NCBI GenBank assembly: GCA_021788095.1
Contig: JAJYLB010000036.1
Coordinates: 1 to 37,764, forward strand
Length of the DNA stretch: 37,764 nucleotides
Reading direction: 5' to 3'
DNA from: Acidobacteriota bacterium
Lineage (GTDB): Bacteria; Acidobacteriota; Terriglobia; Acidiferrales; UBA7541
Shown here: positions 8,338 to 16,848 of the stretch, piece after piece
Numbering within the stretch: position 1 is the first letter of the stretch
Layout of the letters: every line of letters starts with the position of its first letter
The notes under the pieces: model-generated
The model's database searches: none
The model's input: only the letters and a program-made list of their open reading frames with translations
What the model was told of the DNA's origin: nothing
Made by a program: the position numbers and the translations under genes

Positions 8338-10875
8338 ATGAATCAAGAAATGAAGCCAGTTTCCGCGTCTTCATCGATTCGCACGAGCTGCGGCCATGCC
8401 GCCAACCACGCGATTCGGATCCGCTTGGCGACCGGCTGGGCCACAGTCTGCGTTGAATGCTGGCGCTCGAAACGCAAGTCCTACCGCTCCCGAGAGGACC
8501 GGTCCCTGTCGCGAACGTATGGGACCGGGAGTGGCTCCGCCACCGCGGACAAGCGGCCTGCGCCCGCGGCGCTGCATAGTCCGGCCAGGTCCGCACAAGC
8601 CCCTGATGCCTCACGGTGTCTCGTGACTGGTGCTGCGGGATTCATAGGATCGCACTTGGGGGAAAGGTTACTCGCAGAAGGTTATGAGGTCGTCGGCGTT
8701 GATTGCCTTACCGATTACTACAGCTCCGATCTCAAGAGGCAGAATCTCGAAGGGTTGCTGCGGCATCCGCTTTTCCGCTTCGTGGAGGAGGATCTCAACG
8801 AAACCGATTTGCCCTCCCTGCTCGAAGGGGTCGACTGGGTGTTTCACCTCGCCGGCCAGCCCGGCGTGCGCGGGAGCTGGGGAAGCGGTTTCAGCCCCTA
8901 TGTCCGCAACAATATCGAAGCCACGCAACGACTGGTCGAAGCGGTTCGGACGAGCACCGTCAAGAAGCTCGTCATTGCATCCTCTTCGTCGGTTTACGGG
9001 AACATGGCTCCGCCGATGACGGAGGACAGCCCTACGCAACCCTACTCGCCCTATGGTGTGACCAAGCTGACGGCCGAGAATCTGTGCATGTCGTACGCGC
9101 GGAACTTCAACTTGCCAATCGCGGCCGTGCGTTACTTCACAGTCTTCGGGCCGCGGCAGCGGCCCGACATGGCGTTTACGCGCTTCCTGAAAGCGCTGCG
9201 CGAGGGTCGCGAACTCTCCGTCTTCGGCGACGGCAGGCAGACGCGGGATTTCACCTACGTCAGCGACGCCGTGGAAGGAACGCTGCTGGCGGCAAAGAAC
9301 GGCGCTCCGGGCGAAGTGTACAACCTGGGCGGCGGTTGCCCGACAACGTTAATCGACACCATTCGGGCCATGGAACGGGCTACCGGCCGGACGGCGCGCG
9401 TGAAGTACGCAACGGCGCAGAGCGGGGACGTGACGGATACGCTGGCCGACGCATCGAAGGCCCGTCGCGAACTGGGTTACTCGCCGTCGGTGAGCTTTGA
9501 GGAGGGCATGAAACTACAGGCGCGCTGGGTAGAACAACAGGAGGGAAGCCACGCAGCTACAGTTAAAATCGCCTCCCCGGTCCAGGAGGATGCCCCTCAA
9601 GGAGTTTGGCTCCGGGAAATCGCGAGATTGCTTTGCGAACGGCCACGCGTTCTGCTCTACTCGCACGACACGTTCGGCCTCGGCCACCTGCGGCGGAATC
9701 TGGCCATCGCCGATCACCTGCTGCGGCGCAACCCACCCTTTTCCGTCAAGTTGCTCACGGGCTCGCCCGTGCTGCGATCGTGGCCCTTGCCAGAGGGGTT
9801 GGAGGTACAAGCCCTTCCTGCCGTCGTTAAGGTCGGCGCGGAACAGTACGTGTCGCGCGATGGAGCGGAATCTTTCGCCACGGTGAAAGCGAGGCGGGAG
9901 CGGCTCATTCTCGAGGTGATTCGAAGCTATCGTCCCGACATCTTCCTCGTGGACCACGCTCCGGCAGGCATGAAAGGCGAACTGCTCGAAGCCCTCGCTT
10001 ACCTTCGCCAGGAGATGCCGGAAACACACACGGTTATCGGCCTTCGAGACATTCTCGACAGCCCGCAGGCGGTACAAGAGCTTTGGGAGGCGCAGGGAAT
10101 CTACAGGCTTCTGGAGCAGTCTTACGACCAAGTGCTCGTTTACGGCAGCCGCCATCTTTTCGATTGCGGTCGTGAATACAACTTTCCCGAGTCGGTCGCG
10201 CGGAAGACCCAGTTCTGTGGGTACATTGCCCGGAGTATCGGCGGCCTCCCCGCCTACGACGGCGACCATTCACGAAAGCGGCACGACAAGCCGTTGGTAC
10301 TGGTGACAGCCGGGGGCGGCGGGGATGGATACCCGTTGATGGAAGGCTACCTTGGCGCTTTGGAGGAAATCGCGCCTGGCGCCGTTCGGAGCATCCTGGT
10401 TCCCGGTCCTCTTATGGCGAAAGAGCAGAGGGAGGCCTTGGAGCGCGCGGCCGCAAAGCGCCCAGACGTAAAGCTCCTCCACACCACCGAGCTGGAGGCT
10501 TTCATCTGGAGAGCCGATCTGGTGGTTTCCATGAGCGGGTACAACACAACGGCCGAGATCCTTGCCGCAAGGAAACCGAGCATCCTGGTGCCGCGAGCGG
10601 CCCCACGCGCCGAGCAACGGATGCGGGCAACTCTCCTCGTCAAGTTGGGCTTGGCGCGGGTGGTGCAGCCAGAGGAGGACGTGGCTCTGCGGCTCGCCGA
10701 ACACCTTAAGGCCGCGCTCGCCGATAACTTTCCCGCGCGGCGCAATTGGCATGCGGTGGACCTGGGGGGCGTGCATCGCGTCGGCGAAGCTTTGGCCGAC
10801 CTTTTGACGAGCAGCGCTCGGGAGGAACAACCGGCCGAGGACTTGACCGCCTTGGCGACGGCGGTGGGAGTTTGA
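8338..10875 (+). CDS. Fusion: zinc-ribbon-like N-terminus, sugar-nucleotide epimerase, glycosyltransferase
   Basis: One uninterrupted frame of 845 residues joins three modules. Residues about 16-45 carry C18-x-H20 and C38-x2-C41, a possible zinc ribbon, followed by a disordered linker. Residues about 92-400 form an extended short-chain dehydrogenase/epimerase with NAD motif GAAGFIG, the TDYYSSDLK segment typical of UDP-glucuronate 4-epimerases, and catalytic Y239-x3-K243. Residues about 435-830 resemble the predicted glycosyltransferases of COG4671, related to MurG/GT28, starting at LLYSHDTFGLGHLRRNLA and containing the donor-site-like SMSGYNTTAEILAARKP. The likely reaction is UDP-GlcA to UDP-GalA followed by sugar transfer; the substrate is inferred from family and from ugd nearby. 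AAGGAGA lies shortly before the ATG. The start of the GT4 gene follows after two bases. Confidence 0.88.
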   Translation: MNQEMKPVSASSSIRTSCGHAANHAIRIRLATGWATVCVECWRSKRKSYRSREDRSLSRTYGTGSGSATADKRPAPAALHSPARSAQAPDASRCLVTGAAGFIGSHLGERLLAEGYEVVGVDCLTDYYSSDLKRQNLEGLLRHPLFRFVEEDLNETDLPSLLEGVDWVFHLAGQPGVRGSWGSGFSPYVRNNIEATQRLVEAVRTSTVKKLVIASSSSVYGNMAPPMTEDSPTQPYSPYGVTKLTAENLCMSYARNFNLPIAAVRYFTVFGPRQRPDMAFTRFLKALREGRELSVFGDGRQTRDFTYVSDAVEGTLLAAKNGAPGEVYNLGGGCPTTLIDTIRAMERATGRTARVKYATAQSGDVTDTLADASKARRELGYSPSVSFEEGMKLQARWVEQQEGSHAATVKIASPVQEDAPQGVWLREIARLLCERPRVLLYSHDTFGLGHLRRNLAIADHLLRRNPPFSVKLLTGSPVLRSWPLPEGLEVQALPAVVKVGAEQYVSRDGAESFATVKARRERLILEVIRSYRPDIFLVDHAPAGMKGELLEALAYLRQEMPETHTVIGLRDILDSPQAVQELWEAQGIYRLLEQSYDQVLVYGSRHLFDCGREYNFPESVARKTQFCGYIARSIGGLPAYDGDHSRKRHDKPLVLVTAGGGGDGYPLMEGYLGALEEIAPGAVRSILVPGPLMAKEQREALERAAAKRPDVKLLHTTELEAFIWRADLVVSMSGYNTTAEILAARKPSILVPRAAPRAEQRMRATLLVKLGLARVVQPEEDVALRLAEHLKAALADNFPARRNWHAVDLGGVHRVGEALADLLTSSAREEQPAEDLTALATAVGV

Positions 10876-10877
10876 AA

Positions 10878-12149
10878 GTGAAACGAGTAGAACCACGGCT
10901 GATCGGGTACGTTCTCAAGCGCTATCCCCGTCTGTCGGAAACCTTCATCCTCAACGAAATTCGCGCCTTGGAGCGGCTCGGAACGGAGTTGCGCATCTTC
11001 TCGCTGATGCGGGTGGAGGGATCGCTCACGCACCCGACGGTCCGGGAGGTTCAAGCACCTGTTACCTACTTTCCCGCCCGGTGGTTCGCCATGGTTCTTG
11101 CGGCGCTCAAGGCGCACGCGGAAATGGCAGCTTGGGCTCCGTCGCGGTACTTGCATGCGATCCTGCTCGCTCTCTGGTGGTCGGTCAGGTCACGCCGGCC
11201 CCTGAGCGTCTGGAAGCAGTTCTTGCGCTCGGCCTACGTGGCCAGCGGTTGCCGGCGGCACAACATCCGTCACCTTCATGCCCGCTTCGCTAACGCGCCC
11301 GCCACCGTCGCCCGTTTGGCGGGGGTCATGTGCGATCTCCCCTATAGCTTCACGACCCATGCCAAGGACCTTTACTTGACGCCACGGAAAGTACTGCGCC
11401 GGCGGGTGGCGTCGGCCAAGCTCGTTCTGACCTGCACGCGACACAACCTCGAATATCTGCGCAGCTTCGCTCGATCCGAGGACCTCGGCAAGATTCATCT
11501 TGTGTATCACGGCATTGACCTGGCCGAATTCACGCCGCCCCAAACGGCAAGCGAACCTGTGGCAAACGCGGGAAATGACGAGGACGCACCGCTGATCCTC
11601 TCGGTGGGCAGGCTCGTTCCCAAGAAGGGCATGGCGGACCTCCTATCCGCTCTTCATTTGCTCTCGAGGCGCGGCGTACAATTCCGCAGCCTCATCGTGG
11701 GGGAAGGACCCCTTCGAGGGCAGCTCGAAGCGCAAATCGGCGATCTGGGCGTGGGCCATCGCGTAACGCTGCTTGGCGCGATGGCCCACGATCGTCTGGT
11801 TCGCTTGTACGAGCAGGCCAGCCTATTCGTTCTCGCGCCGCATGTCGCCGAAGACGGGGACCGAGATGGCATCCCCAATGTCCTGGCCGAGGCAATGGCT
11901 GCCGGCGTTCCGGTTGTCTCCACGTCGGTATCGGGTATTCCCGAACTCCTCGAGGACGGCCAAACCGGCTTGCTCGTTCCTCCCCGCGACACGGAAGCGC
12001 TGGCGAACGCCATCGCGCGCCTCATCGAGGACGCCGTACTTTGCCGTAGGTTGGCCGTCGCCGGCCGTCGCCGGATCGAAGGCGGATTCGAGTGTTGGGA
12101 AACGGCCAAGGCATTGCAAAAGCTTCTGCCGGCGGGAGCTGCGGCATGA
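10878..12149 (+). CDS. Glycosyltransferase family 4 (WcaL-like)
   Basis: GT-B fold glycosyltransferase of about 423 residues, cytosolic or membrane-associated, expected to add a sugar to a lipid-linked glycan using a nucleotide sugar. The N-terminal motif KRYPRLSETFILNEI is typical of the colanic-acid WcaL-like subgroup. The C-terminal donor domain shows LSVGRLVPKKGMADLL, the GEGPLRGQLE segment and the E-x7-E-type motif around DGIPNVLAEAMAAGVPVVST. A GTG start at 10878 is chosen because GGGAG ends seven bases upstream. A TTG at 10872 overlapping the previous stop is too close to that site, and the in-frame ATG at 10746 lies inside the previous gene. The stop overlaps the next ATG (ATGA). Confidence 0.9.
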   Translation: MKRVEPRLIGYVLKRYPRLSETFILNEIRALERLGTELRIFSLMRVEGSLTHPTVREVQAPVTYFPARWFAMVLAALKAHAEMAAWAPSRYLHAILLALWWSVRSRRPLSVWKQFLRSAYVASGCRRHNIRHLHARFANAPATVARLAGVMCDLPYSFTTHAKDLYLTPRKVLRRRVASAKLVLTCTRHNLEYLRSFARSEDLGKIHLVYHGIDLAEFTPPQTASEPVANAGNDEDAPLILSVGRLVPKKGMADLLSALHLLSRRGVQFRSLIVGEGPLRGQLEAQIGDLGVGHRVTLLGAMAHDRLVRLYEQASLFVLAPHVAEDGDRDGIPNVLAEAMAAGVPVVSTSVSGIPELLEDGQTGLLVPPRDTEALANAIARLIEDAVLCRRLAVAGRRRIEGGFECWETAKALQKLLPAGAAA

Positions 12150-13396
12150 ACATCGCCTACGTTTGCGCCGACCGCGGTGTCCCCGTCTTGGGTCACAAGG
12201 GCGCGTCGGTGCACGTCCGGGAATTTGTTACCGCCCTTGCCGCGCTCGGTCACGAGGTGACGCTGCTGTGCGCGAATCTGGGCACTGGCAACGCGCTCCC
12301 CCCCGTTCGGGTGATCGAGTTAGCACCGGACGCGAGCCCCGCCGCAATAGCGGAGACCAAGGTGCGGCTCGGCCCGAGGAACCGAGACGCCGATCCCCTC
12401 TTGCGCCGGGAGCTTGGCGTATTGGCTGCCGACAGCCGCTTGGCGGCGCGTGTCGTCGCCTCCCTGGACGATGCGGGCGTGCGGCCCGAGGCGCTTTACC
12501 AACGTTACGCGCTCTTTCACCGCGCTGGCGAGCAGGTTGCCCAGACCTTGGGGATTCCGCACATTTTGGAGGTGAACGCGCCCCTGGCCGAGGAGCAAGA
12601 ACGGTTCCGCGGATTGCGATTGAAGGAATTGGCGGAAGAGGCGGAAACCCAAACGTTTCGTCACGCCGACCATGTCGTCGCGGTGTCCGCGGCGGTTAGG
12701 GAGCGCGTATTGGCACGCGGCGTTCCGGAAGAGCGCGTCACCGTCTTGCCGAATGGCGTGGACACCGCCCGCTTTCACTCCGTCGTCAGCGGGCGGACGA
12801 TTCGCGAGCGTTACGGCATGAATGGGAAGCCGGTCATCGGCTTGGTGAGCAGTTTGAAGCCTTGGCACGGGCTGGACTTCCTACTCGATTCGTTCGAGGA
12901 AATCTCCGCCGCTCACCCCGGCGCGTTGCTCCTGATTGCAGGCGATGGCCCGGGCATGGCCGACTTGCAGGCGCGCGTGGCGCGAGAAAATTTGGATGGG
13001 CGAGTGATCCTCGCGGGCCATGTTCCCCACGCCGAAATCCCCTGCTATCTGGCGGCGACGGACCTGACGGTGGCTCCCTACATTCCTCAGGACGGCTTCT
13101 ACTTTTCCCCCCTGAAGATCGTGGAATCCCTTGCCGTGGGCCGGCCCGTCGTGGCGCCTGAACTCGGGCAGATCGCCGACCTCATCCAAGACGGCGTGAC
13201 CGGCCTGCTGTTTCCTCCAGGCGACCGAGAGGCCTTCTCTCGCCAGGTCGTTTCCCTGCTGAGCAATCCGCCACGCCTTCAGGCCATGGGCCGGGCGGCC
13301 GCGGCAATCGCCGCGACGGAGTTCAGTTGGCAGAAGAACGCGCGGCGGGTGGTCGAGCGGATGACCCAATTGTCGCAAGCGAGAATCCATCCATGA
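12146..13396 (+). CDS. Glycosyltransferase family 4
   Basis: GT-B fold glycosyltransferase of about 416 residues. The N-terminal acceptor domain starts MNIAYVCADRGVPVLGHKGAS, with a glycine-containing loop and an H-V-R-E-F helix. The C-terminal donor domain has VIGLVSSLKPWHGLDFLLDS, LLIAGDGPGMADLQ and SPLKIVESLAVGRPVVAPELG, the last carrying the family's E-containing nucleotide-sugar motif. It overlaps both neighbours by ATGA (12146-12149 and 13393-13396), so translation of the two glycosyltransferases and the ABC exporter is probably coupled. GGGAG at 12133-12137 serves as ribosome binding site. The transferred sugar cannot be told from sequence. Confidence 0.9.
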   Translation: MNIAYVCADRGVPVLGHKGASVHVREFVTALAALGHEVTLLCANLGTGNALPPVRVIELAPDASPAAIAETKVRLGPRNRDADPLLRRELGVLAADSRLAARVVASLDDAGVRPEALYQRYALFHRAGEQVAQTLGIPHILEVNAPLAEEQERFRGLRLKELAEEAETQTFRHADHVVAVSAAVRERVLARGVPEERVTVLPNGVDTARFHSVVSGRTIRERYGMNGKPVIGLVSSLKPWHGLDFLLDSFEEISAAHPGALLLIAGDGPGMADLQARVARENLDGRVILAGHVPHAEIPCYLAATDLTVAPYIPQDGFYFSPLKIVESLAVGRPVVAPELGQIADLIQDGVTGLLFPPGDREAFSRQVVSLLSNPPRLQAMGRAAAAIAATEFSWQKNARRVVERMTQLSQARIHP

Positions 13397-15264
13397 ATCC
13401 GGCGAACGAGTCCAGGCGCCCATCGTTTTCCTTGTGGTCGCTGCGTTCCTACCTGCGTCCGTATTCTCCGGCGCTGGCCGCCGCCGCCGGCTTGATGACG
13501 GCAAGAGCCGTCTTCCTCCTCTTTGCGCCTTGGCCGCTGAAGCTGATCCTCGACAGCGTGATTCTCGGCAAGCCTTTGCCCTGGTGGGCGGCGGGATTCT
13601 TGCCGAATCCGCTGACTCACCGCTTCGCCCTGCTGGAGCAACTAGGCATGGCCTTGCTCGTCGTGGGCGTCGCCGATGCCACGCTGGCCTACCTTGGCAA
13701 CCGGCTGCTGCTGCGCACGGGCCAGCGTATGGTATTCGACGTCCGGCGCGATCTCTTCGCGCACATACAGAGGCTTTCCCTGTCTTTCCACCGCCGTCAA
13801 AGGGGCGGGGACCTCATGGCCCGGCTTGGCGGAGACATTCAAACGCTCCAGAACTTTGTTGTGGCTATGGGTACGGGCCTGTTCGCCCATGTGCTCACCA
13901 TGGCCGGCATGGTCGTCATCATGTTAATGATCGACTGGCGTTATGCGCTCGTCGTGTTCGCCGCCGCCCCCCTGCTGCTTTTCCTCGTCCAGAACTATGC
14001 CACGCGGTTAACCAAGGCCTTGCGCCTGGCCCGAAGGAAAGAAGGAGAGCTGTGGGGCAAGGTTCAGGAAGTCATTTCCAACGTTCATCTGGTGCAAGCC
14101 TACGGCCGAGAGTCTCATGAAGATGACCGCTTCGCCGAGCAGGCCGCGCTGACTCTCGATGCAACTCTCGAAGCCAGCGAGTTGCAGTCGCAGTTCACCC
14201 CTCTAGTGGGTTTGGTGATGGCCTTGGCTACCGGAGCCGTGGTTTGGTACGGCGCCACCCAGGTTCTTGCCGGAAAGATCACGGCGGGTGACCTTCTGGT
14301 CTTCCTCGCCTACCTGCGGGGCCTCGCAACTCCCGTGCGCCAGGTCGCCAAGATGGCTGGCGTGATCGGGAAATCGTCCGTCGCCGCGGAGCGGATCGGG
14401 GATGTGTTCGTGGAAGAGCCGGAGATTCGCGAACCGCCCAACCCGCTGATGCCCCGTTCCTGTAAAGGTAAGGTCGAATTCCAGTTGGTGGGTTTTGGGT
14501 ACCTTCCTGGTGAACCGGTGCTCCATGATATCTCGTTCCGTGCCGAGCCTGGCCAAACCATCGCTTTGGTAGGGTCCACGGGCGCCGGCAAGAGCACGCT
14601 GGTTAGCCTCATCTCCCGTTTCTACGACCCGGCTAGCGGTCAAATCCTCCTCGATGGGCATGACCTTCGAGAAATGCCGCTCGCCTACGTTCGCAATCAA
14701 GTCGCTCTGGTCCCGCAAGAGGTTTTGGTGTTCCACGGCTCCGTTTGGGAGAACGTCGCCTACGGCCGCGCCGGGGCCGGCCGTGAAGACGCGATTGGCG
14801 CGGCGAGAGCCTCGGGAATCCACGAACTCATCGAACGCTTCCCCAATGGCTATGACACCCTCGTGGGCGAGCGCGGGATGACTCTTTCCGGCGGACAACG
14901 CCAGTGCCTGTCCATCGCGCGCGCCATGCTGCGAAACGCGCCGGTCGTGATCCTGGACGAACCGACGACCGGCCTGGATGCCACCACGGAAGGGTTTGTG
15001 AGCGAAGCGCTGCGCCGCCTCACTCACGGCCGCACGACGTTCGTCATCGCGCACCGGCTGGCTACGGTTACCAGCGCCGACCTGATCCTCGTTCTGGAGC
15101 GGGGACGAATCGTGCAGAGGGGGACTCACGAGGAACTCGTGAACCGGCGCGGCCGCTACCGGCAACTCTGGAATCGCGGCGTGAAGGGAGCATCGGCCAT
15201 TCCCTCCCTCGCCGCCCCTCAGGAGTTGTGTACCGAAGAACGCGAACACATTTCTATGGATTGA
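13393..15264 (+). CDS. ABC exporter, fused membrane and ATPase domains (MsbA-like)
   Basis: Half-transporter of about 623 residues expected to work as a homodimer in the inner membrane. The N-terminal six-helix exporter domain (about 15-320) contains paired hydrophobic helices such as GTGLFAHVLTMAGMVVIMLMI. The ATPase domain (about 355-600) has Walker A GSTGAGKST (about 394), signature LSGGQRQ (about 498), Walker B VVILDEPT (about 517) and the switch His in FVIAHRL. Its tail (residues about 605-623) is Ser/Ala/Glu rich. Next to two glycosyltransferases it most likely flips a lipid-linked oligosaccharide or lipid. Multidrug-like substrates cannot be excluded. Confidence 0.92.
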   Translation: MNPANESRRPSFSLWSLRSYLRPYSPALAAAAGLMTARAVFLLFAPWPLKLILDSVILGKPLPWWAAGFLPNPLTHRFALLEQLGMALLVVGVADATLAYLGNRLLLRTGQRMVFDVRRDLFAHIQRLSLSFHRRQRGGDLMARLGGDIQTLQNFVVAMGTGLFAHVLTMAGMVVIMLMIDWRYALVVFAAAPLLLFLVQNYATRLTKALRLARRKEGELWGKVQEVISNVHLVQAYGRESHEDDRFAEQAALTLDATLEASELQSQFTPLVGLVMALATGAVVWYGATQVLAGKITAGDLLVFLAYLRGLATPVRQVAKMAGVIGKSSVAAERIGDVFVEEPEIREPPNPLMPRSCKGKVEFQLVGFGYLPGEPVLHDISFRAEPGQTIALVGSTGAGKSTLVSLISRFYDPASGQILLDGHDLREMPLAYVRNQVALVPQEVLVFHGSVWENVAYGRAGAGREDAIGAARASGIHELIERFPNGYDTLVGERGMTLSGGQRQCLSIARAMLRNAPVVILDEPTTGLDATTEGFVSEALRRLTHGRTTFVIAHRLATVTSADLILVLERGRIVQRGTHEELVNRRGRYRQLWNRGVKGASAIPSLAAPQELCTEEREHISMD

Positions 15265-15307
15265 CCGATCGGGAAGTTCCCGCGCGGGGAAATGAGGTGA
15301 AGCAAGG

Positions 15308-15430
15308 ATGAGAAGCATGAAATGGCAAAGAAGGTGCCCTTGGTGCCGCCGCTCTCTTCAGAAAGACAGCGTGTTTGAAGTCTTGCGATGCATGTGCGGC
15401 TGGACGTGGGGAAAGCAGCCCGGCAGTTGA
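15308..15430 (+). CDS. Zinc-ribbon mini-protein, 40 residues
   Basis: A short frame of 40 codons lies between the exporter gene and ugd. It encodes a basic peptide with CPWC at positions 10-13 and CMCGW at 28-32, a layout suited to binding one zinc ion. GAGGTG (15294-15299) lies eight bases upstream of the ATG. Cys, Trp and Arg content is unlike a random GC-rich frame, which supports a real gene. A second ATG three codons in is possible. The neighbouring fusion protein has a similar-sized Cys/His cluster at its N-terminus, so small zinc-binding modules may be a theme of this locus. Function unknown. Confidence 0.55.
   Translation: MRSMKWQRRCPWCRRSLQKDSVFEVLRCMCGWTWGKQPGS
15323..15337 (+). 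promoter_or_regulatory. Weak candidate sigma54 site upstream of ugd
   Basis: TGGCAAAGAAGGTGC has a perfect -24 half (TGGCA), ten bases between GG and GC, and a partial -12 half. It lies inside the mini-protein frame, about 165 bases before ugd, so it could be coincidence. Confidence 0.2.
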
Positions 15431-15500
15431 CCCCAGCGGCGACGGAGAAAGACTCGCGGCGTCCATCGCAACGCCAACAACGCGTGTAAAGGAGAGAGGG

Positions 15501-16805
15501 ATGAAGAAAATAGCACTCTTCGGAACCGGATACGTGGGTCTGACCACGGCCGCTTGCCTGGCGGAAATGGGATACTCCGTGGTCGGGTACGACGTGAATG
15601 AAGCCAAGATCGATCAGTTGCGTCAGGGACAAATTCCCTTCAGCGAACCGGAACTCGCGCCGCTGGTGGAACGAAACATTTCGGCGGGACGCCTTGCCTT
15701 CACCGCAGATTGCGGTGATGCTTTGAATGATGCCGAGATGGTCTTCATTTGCGTGGGTACTCCTACCAGCCCCTCCGGAGCCGCCGACTTGTCGCAAGTG
15801 GAAGCCGCAGTGCGGCTCATCGCCCGCTCCGCCACGCGCTCGCTCATCGTCGTCCTAAAAAGCACCATTCCACCGGGAGGCTCGGCCGAACATTTCGCCG
15901 AGATCCTGACCGGCGAACTTCTTCCGCCGCTCGTCGCCCATATCGTCGTCAATCCGGAGTTTCTGCGGGAAGGATCCGCCGTTCACGATTTCTTCTTCCC
16001 CGACCGCGTCGTCGTTGGCGCTTGGGATCGGCCTGCCGGCGAGCAAGTGGCGGCCCTCTACTCGCCCCTTCACTGCCCCGTGTTGCTGACAGACCCCGCC
16101 ACCGCCCAACTGACGAAGTACGCCTCGAATGCATTTCTTGCCGCCAAGATCTCCTTTATTAACGAGGTCGGCAGGATCGCCGAAAAGGTCGGTGCCAACG
16201 TCTACGCAGTCGCCCAAGGGATGGGGCTCGACGAACGCATCGGCGGAGACTTCCTCGAGGCCGGCCTGGGTTACGGCGGTTCCTGTTTCCCCAAAGACGT
16301 GAAGGCCCTGGCGGCCATCGCCGAGCGGCACGGCTCCCCGTCGGCCCTGCTCCGGGCGGTGATGGAGGTCAACGCCGGGCAGCGCCGGCTCGCCGCCGAG
16401 AAACTTCACGACGCACTCGGCGGGCTTGGAGGCAAGAACGTGTGTGTGCTTGGACTCGCTTTCAAACCGGATACCGACGATGTGCGCGAAGCCCCGGCTC
16501 TCGACGTGATCTCGATGCTCTGTGACCGTGGCGCGACCGTGCGAACGTACGATCCGGTAGCGGCCAGCCGGGCCCAAGAAGTACTGCCACCCCACTCCCG
16601 ATTGCACTACTGCGAGGACGCCTATGAAGCGGCGAAGGGCAGCGACGCGGTGTTCATCGCCACGGACTGGAAGCAGTTCCGGGACCTTGACTGGAATCGC
16701 ATGGGCTCCCTGATGAAGGGCAAGACGATCCTCGATAGCCGAGGCTTGATCTCGCCCCTACAGATGCAGGAAATGGGTTTCCGCTGCTTGGCGCTTTCGA
16801 GTTGA
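15501..16805 (+). CDS. ugd: UDP-glucose 6-dehydrogenase
   Basis: Cytosolic enzyme of 434 residues that oxidises UDP-glucose twice with NAD+ to give UDP-glucuronate. Visible features are the N-terminal NAD-binding motif GTGYVG with the acidic D-V-N end of the second strand, the substrate segment VNPEFLREGSA, the active-site region GYGGSCFPKDVKAL with Cys262 as thiohemiacetal nucleophile, and the C-terminal UDP-binding part beginning GLAFKPDTDDVREAPA. The length is normal. GGAGAG at 15491-15496 sets the ATG at 15501. Upstream the epimerase-glycosyltransferase fusion could use its product, which ties this gene to the same pathway. Confidence 0.97.
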   Translation: MKKIALFGTGYVGLTTAACLAEMGYSVVGYDVNEAKIDQLRQGQIPFSEPELAPLVERNISAGRLAFTADCGDALNDAEMVFICVGTPTSPSGAADLSQVEAAVRLIARSATRSLIVVLKSTIPPGGSAEHFAEILTGELLPPLVAHIVVNPEFLREGSAVHDFFFPDRVVVGAWDRPAGEQVAALYSPLHCPVLLTDPATAQLTKYASNAFLAAKISFINEVGRIAEKVGANVYAVAQGMGLDERIGGDFLEAGLGYGGSCFPKDVKALAAIAERHGSPSALLRAVMEVNAGQRRLAAEKLHDALGGLGGKNVCVLGLAFKPDTDDVREAPALDVISMLCDRGATVRTYDPVAASRAQEVLPPHSRLHYCEDAYEAAKGSDAVFIATDWKQFRDLDWNRMGSLMKGKTILDSRGLISPLQMQEMGFRCLALSS

Positions 16806-16848
16806 CGCCATGCCGGTTGCTGGGACTGCCCTCAGGAATGAGGCTACG

